Origin: Ignavibacteria bacterium
Lineage (GTDB): Bacteria > Bacteroidota > Ignavibacteria > UBA10030
Length of the DNA stretch: 37,243 bases
Direction: 5' to 3'
NCBI GenBank assembly: GCA_016873805.1
Contig: VGVZ01000029.1
Coordinates: 1 to 37,243, forward strand
The notes below the pieces were generated by a model. It had not been told where the DNA came from. It was given only the letters and a program-made list of their open reading frames with translations, and did no database searches. Positions 14,273-22,554 of the stretch are shown in pieces. Numbering within the stretch: the stretch's first letter is position 1; each line of letters begins with the position of its first letter. The position numbers were made by a program, and so were the translations under genes.

Positions 14273-15769
14273 ATGAAGTTGTCTCAGCTGCTGGATGGAG
14301 TTGTCGTGACAAAGTTGTTTCAGACGATGTATGGTCAGATGGTAGTCACTCACGATGTTGAGGTGATGTCGGTCCAGTACGATTCGCGCAAGGTAGGCAA
14401 AGGCGATTGCTTTGTGGCGATCCGGGGTCTGGATACCGACGGCCACAGGTTTGTGCCGGAAGCGATTGCGCAAGGGGCCTCCGTCGTCGTGCTGGAAGAC
14501 GATACGGCTTTTCCCGATGCGTATTTTATGCATTCGGGAACACTGAAAGTCGTGGTAAGCGACAGCCGCAAGGCGTTGGCCCGGATGAGTGCAAACCGCT
14601 TTGGCCATCCGTCGCGCGAACTCACGATGGTTGGAGTTACCGGAACCAACGGAAAAACGAGCACCACGTGGCTTATCCAGTCGATCCTTGAAGCCGCAAC
14701 GATCAAGACGGGAGTCATCGGCACGATCGACTACAAGATCGGCGATCATTCGTATCCGGCAAAATTTACCACCCCGGAGTCGGTCGAGCTGAATGAGCTT
14801 CTCGTGGAGATGAAGGTGGCGGGATGTCGGGCTGTCTCCATGGAGGTGTCGTCCCACGCCCTCCACCAATCGCGTGTCCACGGGATATCGTTCGATGCGG
14901 CAGTGTTCACGAACCTGACGCAGGATCATCTCGACTATCATAAGACGATGGAAGAGTACTTCCGGGCAAAGAAGATCCTGTTTGACGATCTCGAGTCGAC
15001 ATCGTGGGCCATCATTAATACTGATGATGCATGGGGGCGCACACTCTTCTCGACCACATCGGCACAACGCCTCAGCTACGGTTTCGAATCGACCGCCGCT
15101 GTCCGGGCGATCGACGCACAATTTTCGATCGAGCAAACGAATCTTACAATCCGGTACGAAGGAAACGATCACCAGATCTCCTCACCGCTTGCCGGCCGAT
15201 TCAATGCGTACAACATTCTTGCGAGTTATGCGACGGGCATCGCGCTGCAAGTTCCTCGGGAGGCGATCGAGAGGGGAATCAGAACCCTGAGGTCGGTCAG
15301 AGGACGTCTCGAACGACTTTCGTCTCCAAAAGGATGGACGGCGTTCATCGACTACGCCCACACGCCGGACGCGCTGGAAAAGTGCCTGTCGTCGATTCGG
15401 GAAATCGTGCCCGATGCCACCCGCAGAAGGATGATCACCGTCTTTGGAGCCGGTGGCGATCGCGACGCAACGAAACGTCCTCAAATGGGCAAAATTGCGA
15501 GTGAGCGAAGCGACATTGTCGTCGTGACGTCGGATAACCCCCGAACGGAAAACCCTGACGCCATCATCGATGCGATTGTTGAGGGTATTCCCGATCGCAC
15601 AAAGGTTGTTCGGATCGTGAATCGGCGCGAAGCGATTATTCACGCGCTGACAATTGCCCAACCGGGAGACGTTGTGCTCATCGCCGGAAAGGGACATGAA
15701 GAGTATCAGATCATCGGCAAAGAGAAAAAACCATTCAGTGATCGATCAGTTGTGGAATCGTTCGTGTAG
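14273..15769 (+). CDS. murE: UDP-MurNAc-L-Ala-D-Glu:meso-diaminopimelate ligase MurE
   Basis: A 498-residue Mur ligase. The ATG at 14273 gives the standard N-terminus (MKLSQLLDGV), in preference to a GTG 22 codons upstream that would overlap ftsI. The ATP-binding loop is GTNGKT at 124-129. The central domain has VSSHALHQSRVHG and FTNLTQDHLDYHKTMEEYF. The C-terminal domain carries DNPR at 421-424, the signature that selects meso-diaminopimelate as third amino acid rather than lysine, and GKGHE near the end. It adds mDAP to the UDP-MurNAc dipeptide. The 28-bp gap after ftsI holds only a weak AGAGAG ribosome site. murF follows after 17 bp. Confidence 0.96.
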   Translation: MKLSQLLDGVVVTKLFQTMYGQMVVTHDVEVMSVQYDSRKVGKGDCFVAIRGLDTDGHRFVPEAIAQGASVVVLEDDTAFPDAYFMHSGTLKVVVSDSRKALARMSANRFGHPSRELTMVGVTGTNGKTSTTWLIQSILEAATIKTGVIGTIDYKIGDHSYPAKFTTPESVELNELLVEMKVAGCRAVSMEVSSHALHQSRVHGISFDAAVFTNLTQDHLDYHKTMEEYFRAKKILFDDLESTSWAIINTDDAWGRTLFSTTSAQRLSYGFESTAAVRAIDAQFSIEQTNLTIRYEGNDHQISSPLAGRFNAYNILASYATGIALQVPREAIERGIRTLRSVRGRLERLSSPKGWTAFIDYAHTPDALEKCLSSIREIVPDATRRRMITVFGAGGDRDATKRPQMGKIASERSDIVVVTSDNPRTENPDAIIDAIVEGIPDRTKVVRIVNRREAIIHALTIAQPGDVVLIAGKGHEEYQIIGKEKKPFSDRSVVESFV

Positions 15770-15786
15770 AGCGTGGAGAATTGCAG

Positions 15787-17208
15787 GTGCAGCTCTCGTT
15801 TCGTGATATACAATCAATGCGGCATCGGATGATCATCGCGGCGCAGGATCCGTCACGATTGTCGTTTTCGGGTGTTTCCATCGATTCGCGGACGCTGCAA
15901 TCAGGCGAGCTCTTCTTCGCGATTCGAGGTTCACGCTTCAACGGTCATGACTTCCTCACGCGAGCGGTCGAGCGCGGTGCCCGCGCGCTGGTTGTGGATC
16001 ATTTCTATGCCGATAAAAATGGAAGTCTCCTGAAAAGCCTGCTGCCTCCGACGATTGTCGTGGATGATACAATTCAGGCATTGGGGGAATTTGCTTCGGG
16101 GTATCGTGACAAGTTCGATCTACCCATTCTCGCGGTCGGCGGAAGCAACGGCAAAACGACGACCAAGGACATGATCGCGGCCGTCCTGAAAAGCAGATTC
16201 AACATACTCACCACCGAAGGAAACCTGAACAACCAGATCGGTGTGCCGATGATGCTGTTTCGCCTCCGCAAGCAGCACGAAGTGGCGGTGATTGAGATTG
16301 GGACCAATCATTTTGGAGAAATTAATTACCTCTGTTCCATTCTCAAACCGAGCCATGCCCTTATCACGAACATCGGACACGAACATCTTGAGTTCTTCGG
16401 AAATCTTCGTGGGGTCGCAAAGGCCGAGATGGAACTTCACGACTGGCTCGACGAACACAATGCTCGCCGCGGCGTCGCATTCGTGAACACGGATGATCCT
16501 TACCTCAAAGCAAAGTCCCCCAAGCTGAAGAAGCTGATTTTCTACGGGTTTGAAACGCGGGGGGGTGACTACAAAGGGTCACAGGTTCGCCTTGACCAGA
16601 ACGGTTGTGCGTCGTTTGAGGTAAAGCCGAAAGGGAAAACCCCGTTCACCATCTCGCTCGGTGTCCCGGGGATCCACAATGCCAAAAACGCGCTTGCTGC
16701 AGCCGCCGTGGGCCACTCCTTCAGAGTGCCCGTAACGGGAATTCAACGCGCGCTGGCAGAATTCGCATCGCCGAGCAAGAGGTCGGAAGTGATCGAGATC
16801 AACGGTGTGAGGATCATCAACGATTCGTACAACTCGAATCCGGATTCGGCAAAAGCTGCTCTCGATATGCTGACGACAATTCGCTCGGAGGGCAAGCGCA
16901 TTGCGGTGCTCGGAGACATGTTGGAACTGGGAGTCAACGCAGAAGAGCAGCATACCAAAGTCGGTCGTGCGGCGAGCAAGGCAAAGGTGGATTACCTATT
17001 GACGTACGGCCCGTTATCGATTCACACGCACGAGGCAGCAGCCGTTCCGTTCAAGACGCACTATGCTCAGAAGAACATGCTGGCAGAATATCTTGCCGAG
17101 CTTATTTCTCCGGGAGATCTCGTGCTCGTGAAAGGATCTCGGGGAATGAAAATGGAAGACATCGTCCTTTTTCTGAAGGAGAGGTTCGCCGTTCCTCAGC
17201 CCGTCTGA
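15787..17208 (+). CDS. murF: UDP-MurNAc-tripeptide:D-Ala-D-Ala ligase MurF
   Basis: A 473-residue Mur ligase. The ATP loop is GGSNGKTTTKDM (GSNGKTT about 119-125). Other family blocks are EGNLNNQIGVP, EIGTNHFGEI, ITNIGHEHLEFF and INDSYNSNPDS. The enzyme adds D-Ala-D-Ala to complete the UDP-MurNAc-pentapeptide. The frame has a TTG at 15781 and a GTG at 15787. The GTG is preferred because GGAG (15775-15778) is eight bases before it, while the TTG would sit only two bases away. No ddl gene for the D-Ala-D-Ala substrate is present in the window. Confidence 0.95.
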   Translation: MQLSFRDIQSMRHRMIIAAQDPSRLSFSGVSIDSRTLQSGELFFAIRGSRFNGHDFLTRAVERGARALVVDHFYADKNGSLLKSLLPPTIVVDDTIQALGEFASGYRDKFDLPILAVGGSNGKTTTKDMIAAVLKSRFNILTTEGNLNNQIGVPMMLFRLRKQHEVAVIEIGTNHFGEINYLCSILKPSHALITNIGHEHLEFFGNLRGVAKAEMELHDWLDEHNARRGVAFVNTDDPYLKAKSPKLKKLIFYGFETRGGDYKGSQVRLDQNGCASFEVKPKGKTPFTISLGVPGIHNAKNALAAAAVGHSFRVPVTGIQRALAEFASPSKRSEVIEINGVRIINDSYNSNPDSAKAALDMLTTIRSEGKRIAVLGDMLELGVNAEEQHTKVGRAASKAKVDYLLTYGPLSIHTHEAAAVPFKTHYAQKNMLAEYLAELISPGDLVLVKGSRGMKMEDIVLFLKERFAVPQPV

Positions 17209-17236
17209 CAGCAATGACGAGGACCAAGACAGCGCC

Positions 17237-18361
17237 ATGCTCTATCACCTTCTGACATATCTCGACAAGCTCTATGATCTCCCGGGATTTGGTGTCTTCC
17301 GGTACCTTACCTTTCGGGCCGGCATGGCGGCACTGACAGCCCTTATTGTCTCGTTCTGGTTGGGTCCGAAGATCATTGCAGTTCTCCGAAAACGACAGAT
17401 CGGCGAATCGGCAAAACTTGAAGCACCGAAGACGCACCTGACGAAAGCCGGTACACCGACGATGGGCGGTCTGATTGTTCTCGCATCGATCCTGATTCCG
17501 GGATTATTGTGGGCGGATGTCAACAATCCGTATATCATCCTCATCCTGTTCGTGACGATCGGACTTGGAACCGTTGGTTTTCTCGATGACTATCTGAAGG
17601 TTGTGAAGAAGAAACCGAAAGGACTCATCGGCAAGTACAAAATCGTCGGACAGGTGACTGTGGGATTGGTGGTTGGAGGAATCATCTATTTCGTTCCGGA
17701 ATGGATCGATTCGACCGTTGTCCCTCTGAGATCAAGCACCACCGTCCCCTTCTTCAAGAATCTCGAACTCGACGTGGGGATCTTCTACATCCCCCTCGTC
17801 ATCTTCATTATCACCGCAACGTCGAATGCAGTCAATCTCACCGACGGATTGGATGGATTGGCGATTGGAACCGTGGGGATCGTTGCGATGACCCTGGCTG
17901 TGATCGCGTATGTCTCGGGACATGCAGAGCTAAGCCAGTACCTGACAATTCCATATTTGCGGGGAAACGGCGAGTTAGCCATTTTCTGTGCTGCGATGGT
18001 GGGTGCGGCGCTGGGTTTCCTCTGGTATAACTCCTACCCCGCACAAGTGTTCATGGGTGATACCGGATCGCTCGCCCTCGGGGGGATCATCGGCGCGATG
18101 TGTGTTCTCCTAAAGAAGGAACTCCTCCTCCCGACCTTGGGTGGCGTGTTTCTCATGGAAACGCTTTCGGTCATCATCCAAAGGATGTACTTCAAATACA
18201 CGAAGAAGAAGTATGGCGAAGGGCGGCGGGTCTTCCGCATGGCCCCGATCCATCACCACTTTGAATTGCAAGGGTGGCCCGAGCCGAAGATCGTTACACG
18301 CTTCTACATCGTTGCAGTGCTGCTGATGATTGTGAGCCTGGCCACGTTCAAGGTGCGGTAG
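17237..18361 (+). CDS. mraY: Phospho-N-acetylmuramoyl-pentapeptide transferase MraY
   Basis: A 374-residue integral membrane enzyme with about ten transmembrane helices. It transfers phospho-MurNAc-pentapeptide to undecaprenyl phosphate, making lipid I. Signature blocks in order are AGTPTMGG (71-78), GFLDDYLKV with the catalytic aspartates Asp117 and Asp118, NAVNLTDGLDGLA, MGDTGSLALGG and the HHHFELQGW loop. All known active-site residues are intact. The length is normal for the family. The start is 28 bp after murF. Confidence 0.97.
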   Translation: MLYHLLTYLDKLYDLPGFGVFRYLTFRAGMAALTALIVSFWLGPKIIAVLRKRQIGESAKLEAPKTHLTKAGTPTMGGLIVLASILIPGLLWADVNNPYIILILFVTIGLGTVGFLDDYLKVVKKKPKGLIGKYKIVGQVTVGLVVGGIIYFVPEWIDSTVVPLRSSTTVPFFKNLELDVGIFYIPLVIFIITATSNAVNLTDGLDGLAIGTVGIVAMTLAVIAYVSGHAELSQYLTIPYLRGNGELAIFCAAMVGAALGFLWYNSYPAQVFMGDTGSLALGGIIGAMCVLLKKELLLPTLGGVFLMETLSVIIQRMYFKYTKKKYGEGRRVFRMAPIHHHFELQGWPEPKIVTRFYIVAVLLMIVSLATFKVR

Positions 18362-18385
18362 TCAATCGGAGGCGGTGCAGCATAG

Positions 18386-19741
18386 ATGGATGTCCGAAGC
18401 CTACAGTCTGCGAAGGTATCGATCATTGGCGCCGCACGCAGCGGAGTAGGGATCGCAACGCTCCTGAAGACCCACGGCGCAAACGTCTTCGTCAGTGATC
18501 TGCAGACGAGAGACAAACTTGTCCGATGGCTCGAGGAGTTGGAAGCTCTTGGAATTGAATTTGAGACCGGCGGCCATACAGAGCGAGTCTTCAACTGTTC
18601 ATTGATGGTTATCAGTCCGGGTGTTCCAAGCACGGCTGAGGTTGTGCTGAACGCGTTGCGACGGAATGTAAGGGTCGTCAGTGAGCTGGAGGTCGCGAGC
18701 TGGTTCTGTCGGTCACCGATCGTGGCGATCACCGGAAGCAACGGTAAGACAACGACGACGACACTGGTCGGTCGGATGCTCGCAGACGCCCGGATCGGAC
18801 ACGTGGTGGCAGGGAACATCGGGACAGCGTTCTCGACGGTTGTTCGAGAGCTGAAACCGGCCGATACTGCCGTTCTCGAAGTGAGTAGTTTTCAGCTTGA
18901 TCATATTGAATCGTTCAGACCGTCGATCTCGGTCATTCTGAACATCACGGAAGATCACATGGATCGGTACGATTATTCCATGGAAAAATACTCGGCCTCA
19001 AAAGGGCGCATCTTCATGAACCAGCGGAACGAGGATGTACTGATCTACGATGCCGATGACCCATGGACAAGTCGGATCGTACCGCGTGCCAATTGCCGGA
19101 CGATTCCCTTCAGTGCCAGGGAACGGCTGAACGAGGGAGCGTTTGTCGAACGCGATCAGCTGATCACGGTACTCGATGGAAAACGAAGTGCCATCATCAA
19201 CACCGAAGAGATTTCGATCAAAGGACTCCACAATCTGTACAACTCGATGGCGGCAACGGTCGTCGGCCAGCTTCTTGGTGTTTCGGCGGCTTCCCTCCGT
19301 TCAACGCTTCGGAATTTCAAGGGTGTCGAACATCGGCTTGAGTTCGTGCGCGAGGTTGACGGCGTGAGGTACATCAATGATTCGAAAGCGACGAACGTCG
19401 ATTCGGTCTGGTATGCCCTTCAGGCATTCAAGGAGCCCATCGTATTGCTTCTCGGTGGGCGTGACAAAGGAAACGATTACACACGCCTGGCATCGGTCGT
19501 TGCCGATCGCGTGAAAACCATTATCGCGATCGGAGAATCGGCGGCCAAAGTCGAATCGTTCTTTGGTCCGAGCGTGCAAACGATTATCGCAGCGTCAATG
19601 GAAGATGCCGTGGTGGAGGCGAAGCGGCAGGCGAAGACCGGAGAGATCGTCCTGCTTTCCCCTGCCTGTGCGTCATTTGACTGGTTCGAGAACTACGAAC
19701 ATCGGGGAAGAGTATTCAAGGAAATTGTCGGGCGGCTCTGA
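18386..19741 (+). CDS. murD: UDP-MurNAc-L-Ala:D-Glu ligase MurD
   Basis: A 451-residue Mur ligase. The N-terminal Rossmann-like domain (VSIIGAARSGVGIATLL) binds the UDP part. The ATP loop is ITGSNGKTTTTT (GSNGKTT 117-123). The central domain has LEVSSFQLDHIESF and NITEDHMDRY. The C-terminal domain contains FINDSKATN-like YINDSKATNVDSVWYAL and LLLGGRDKGNDY. The enzyme adds D-glutamate to UDP-MurNAc-L-Ala. A GGAGG lies 13 bases before the ATG. Its stop overlaps the ftsW start by one base. Confidence 0.96.
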   Translation: MDVRSLQSAKVSIIGAARSGVGIATLLKTHGANVFVSDLQTRDKLVRWLEELEALGIEFETGGHTERVFNCSLMVISPGVPSTAEVVLNALRRNVRVVSELEVASWFCRSPIVAITGSNGKTTTTTLVGRMLADARIGHVVAGNIGTAFSTVVRELKPADTAVLEVSSFQLDHIESFRPSISVILNITEDHMDRYDYSMEKYSASKGRIFMNQRNEDVLIYDADDPWTSRIVPRANCRTIPFSARERLNEGAFVERDQLITVLDGKRSAIINTEEISIKGLHNLYNSMAATVVGQLLGVSAASLRSTLRNFKGVEHRLEFVREVDGVRYINDSKATNVDSVWYALQAFKEPIVLLLGGRDKGNDYTRLASVVADRVKTIIAIGESAAKVESFFGPSVQTIIAASMEDAVVEAKRQAKTGEIVLLSPACASFDWFENYEHRGRVFKEIVGRL

Positions 19742-20931
19742 TGAATGAACCGCGAACCATATCGTCGGGAGTCAAACGAAATCATATCGACCTTCCTGTT
19801 CTCATTGCCATCCTCACGCTGATGGTTCTGAGTCTGGGAGTTGTCTACAGCGCGTCGGCCACTTGGGCGATGCAGCGCTTCGGCGAGAGCAGTCGCATGA
19901 TCAGCCTCCATGCCCTGCGCGTACTGCTTGGCATCGTGGCGCTCTTTGTCGGCATGGCCATCGACTACACGAAATTGAAACGCATCACCAAACTCACACT
20001 GGTCGTGTCGGTTGTCCTCTTGTTTGTAACGTTGATCTTCGGCGGGGAAATGAAGGGGGCAAGTCGCTGGCTTCGGTTTGGTGGTTTCGGCTTCCAGCCC
20101 TCCGAGCTCGCAAAGATCGCGTTGCTGTTTCACTTGTCAACCCTGATTGCCGCGAAGGGAGAACTTATCAAGGATTTCAAGCGGGGATTCATCCCGATGA
20201 TGATTTGGATCATAGGGGTGACGATGCTCGTGCTCATCCAGCCAAACTTCAGCACGGGATTCATGATTCTTTCTCTCGGATTGATCATGCTCTTCGTCAG
20301 CCGGGCCAGAATGCTGCATCTCGTAGGCGTGAGTCTGGTTTCTCTTCCGTTGCTGGTTGGATATCTCGTGAGCGCCGAATACCGACTGGAGCGAGTACGG
20401 TCATTTCTTGAAGGGGGACTCTCGGGCGGAGGGATGAGCTATCAACTGTATCAGGGAATCATCGGCTTCGGAAACGGAGGATTGATTGGCGTCGGCCCGG
20501 GTGAGAGCAGACAACGGGATCTCTTCCTTCCGGAATCGTACGGCGATTTTGTGTTTTCGATCGTCGGTGAAGAGTACGGATTGATCGGGACACTTTTCTT
20601 CATGTCCCTGTTTCTCGTCATCATGTTGCGAGGATTCAAAATTGCCAAACACGCACCCGATCGGTTCAGCCAACTGATTGCCATCGCCATTACGAGCATG
20701 GTGACCCTCTACGCGCTTGTCAATGCGGGCGTAACGCTTGGCGTGCTTCCCACGACCGGACTGCCGATGCCCTTTGTGAGCTACGGGGGATCGTCGCTCC
20801 TCTTCACGTCGTTTGCCGTCGGTGTGCTTCTGAACATATCCGCGAGAACAGATTTGCATCCGCGGGCATCGGTGCTCCCCGAAGGGACGATGCCTCTGGA
20901 GCCGTTGGAAAAAAAAGTACGGATTACATAG
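19741..20931 (+). CDS. ftsW: Lipid II polymerase FtsW (SEDS family)
   Basis: A 396-residue SEDS glycosyltransferase with about ten transmembrane helices, starting on the last base of the murD stop. SEDS blocks are visible: GASRWLRFGGFGFQPSELAKIALL, FGNGGLIGVGPGESRQR with FLPESYGDFVFSIVGEE (containing the conserved acidic residues), and LPTTGLPMPFVSYGGSSLL near the C-terminus. It polymerises lipid II at the septum in complex with FtsI. Its place between murD and murG and its septal partners argue for FtsW rather than RodA. Confidence 0.95.
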   Translation: MNEPRTISSGVKRNHIDLPVLIAILTLMVLSLGVVYSASATWAMQRFGESSRMISLHALRVLLGIVALFVGMAIDYTKLKRITKLTLVVSVVLLFVTLIFGGEMKGASRWLRFGGFGFQPSELAKIALLFHLSTLIAAKGELIKDFKRGFIPMMIWIIGVTMLVLIQPNFSTGFMILSLGLIMLFVSRARMLHLVGVSLVSLPLLVGYLVSAEYRLERVRSFLEGGLSGGGMSYQLYQGIIGFGNGGLIGVGPGESRQRDLFLPESYGDFVFSIVGEEYGLIGTLFFMSLFLVIMLRGFKIAKHAPDRFSQLIAIAITSMVTLYALVNAGVTLGVLPTTGLPMPFVSYGGSSLLFTSFAVGVLLNISARTDLHPRASVLPEGTMPLEPLEKKVRIT

Positions 20932-20934
20932 CGT

Positions 20935-22032
20935 GTGGCCACGCGTAAGCTCAAATTCATGTTTGCCGGAGGCGGAACGGGAGGGCATCTCTTCCCGGCC
21001 CTGGCACTGGCTGAAACGCTACGCATACTGCGACCGGACGCAGAGTTTCTCTTTGTCGGGACGCGTGACAGGATTGAGTCGAGAGTGGTGCCGGAACATG
21101 GATTCCCGTTTCGCGCCATCTGGATTTCCGGGTATCAGCGCCGACGGATCCTCCGCAACGTCCTGGTTCCGTTGAAAGTTGTTGTTTCGCTTCTCCAATC
21201 GTTCTTTCTTATCAAACGGTTCAAGCCCGATCTGGTCGTCGGCACCGGCAGCTATGTCTGTGCACCAGTGCTCTTCATGGCGAGCGTGATTGGCATTCCG
21301 ACAGTCCTCCACGAATCGAACAGCTATCCGGGAATCACCACCAAACTTCTCGCCCGGAGAATGACGAAAGTCTACACGGCGTTCGAGAGCGTGGCTCGCT
21401 GGCTTCCCGGCGTCGCGTCCCTGGACACAATCGGGACGCCCACGCGGCTTTCGCTCGGAACGGTCAGTCGCGAAAAAGGGTGTGCTGCATTCGGTGTCGA
21501 TGCATCCCGCACCATCGTGTTGATCACGGGCGGGAGTCTCGGCGCAGCCTCCGTCAACCGTGCGGTGTTGGACAACATCGACAAGCTGTTGGCGCTCGAT
21601 ATCCAACTGATCTGGCAGACCGGAAATGCTGATATCGATCGTGTCCGCAAGTCTGTTGGAAACAAAGCAGCCGGATGGATTGGACCGTTCATTACGAATA
21701 TGGCGGAAGCATACGCCGCCGCTGATCTGATCGTCGCTCGATCAGGAGCAACAACCGTTGCGGAATTGTGTGTTGTCGGTAAACCGGCAATCCTGATTCC
21801 GTATCCTCATGCGGCGGAGGATCATCAGACACACAATGCGCGGGCACTGGAAGAGGTTGGAGCTGCTGTCATGATTCCGGATCTCGAACTCCCGACGAGA
21901 TTCGTGGAGATTGTGACAGCTCTGTTGAGGGATGCGGTTCGCCGGCGCAACATGAAGGAAGCCTTTCAACGTTTTGGCCGGCAGCATGCGGGAACCACGA
22001 TTGCGAAAAAGATACTGGAACTCGTTGAGTAG
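20935..22032 (+). CDS. murG: UDP-GlcNAc:lipid I N-acetylglucosaminyltransferase MurG
   Basis: A 365-residue GT-B glycosyltransferase that converts lipid I to lipid II at the inner face of the membrane. The N-terminal glycine-rich loop is FAGGGTGGHLFPALALAE (GGGTGGH 12-18). The second domain has ITGGSLGAASVNRAV and the UDP-GlcNAc site ARSGATTVAELCVVGKPAILIPYPHAAEDHQ. A GTG start at 20935, three bases after the ftsW stop, gives the standard N-terminus; no strong ribosome site is seen, so translation is probably coupled. The next ORF starts 3 bp after its stop. Confidence 0.95.
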   Translation: MATRKLKFMFAGGGTGGHLFPALALAETLRILRPDAEFLFVGTRDRIESRVVPEHGFPFRAIWISGYQRRRILRNVLVPLKVVVSLLQSFFLIKRFKPDLVVGTGSYVCAPVLFMASVIGIPTVLHESNSYPGITTKLLARRMTKVYTAFESVARWLPGVASLDTIGTPTRLSLGTVSREKGCAAFGVDASRTIVLITGGSLGAASVNRAVLDNIDKLLALDIQLIWQTGNADIDRVRKSVGNKAAGWIGPFITNMAEAYAAADLIVARSGATTVAELCVVGKPAILIPYPHAAEDHQTHNARALEEVGAAVMIPDLELPTRFVEIVTALLRDAVRRRNMKEAFQRFGRQHAGTTIAKKILELVE

Positions 22033-22034
22033 GA

Positions 22035-22529
22035 ATGGAACAGACATTCAAATATAAACTTGATTTCTACTACCAGCAGACTCTGATCTATCTGGCCACG
22101 CTGGTTGTCTATGTCGGCATCAAAGGAAGTTTCATTGAGGAGCAGTTCACCTTCTTCTACAAAGACCCGTTGGTGATCATCATCGCGCTCTTCTTTGTCG
22201 TTTCACTTGTCGTCCTCCTTCTGAACCGACTGAGGAATCGCAAGCTGGTCATCAATGATTCGGCAATCATATTCATGAGCCGTCGCCGGCAGCATGAAAT
22301 CCGGATCGATTCGATCGAATGGATGTATGTTGGCCGGGAACGGCTTGTTCAAACGGCGGGACGTTTTCAGCTCGTCGTCATCAAAGTCAAAGGGCGTCGT
22401 CGTCTCTTTCGGATTCGCGTGGGGCGGTATGAACGCGATCGGGAGCTGAGCGCCGCAATCGAGCGGATCGGCGAACTGGTCCCGAAAGTGAGACGGCGTC
22501 GATTCGGCATGCAGCGTCGAAGACCATAG
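22035..22529 (+). CDS. Unrecognised two-helix membrane protein with PH-like tail, in the dcw cluster
   Basis: A 164-residue protein between murG and murC, a place usually without a gene. Two hydrophobic helices (about 14-31 and 45-64) form a hairpin. They are followed by about 80 residues of alternating beta strands (LVINDSAIIFMSRRRQHEIR, SIEWMYVGRERL, FQLVVIKVKGRRRLFRIRVG) and a last helix (YERDRELSAAIERIGELV). That topology resembles bacterial PH-like (bPH) membrane proteins. The C-terminus is very basic. The gene begins 3 bp after the murG stop and ends 26 bp before murC, so it is surely co-transcribed with division genes. No known division protein matches it by eye. The role is unknown; a scaffold or regulator at the septal membrane is a guess. 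Confidence 0.75.
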   Translation: MEQTFKYKLDFYYQQTLIYLATLVVYVGIKGSFIEEQFTFFYKDPLVIIIALFFVVSLVVLLLNRLRNRKLVINDSAIIFMSRRRQHEIRIDSIEWMYVGRERLVQTAGRFQLVVIKVKGRRRLFRIRVGRYERDRELSAAIERIGELVPKVRRRRFGMQRRRP

Positions 22530-22554
22530 GCGCGGGGAGCAGGAATTCACAGAA

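Noticed and set aside
14195-15172. 325-codon minus-strand frame opposite murE
   Set aside because: murE is intact and conserved; the antisense translation has no domain.
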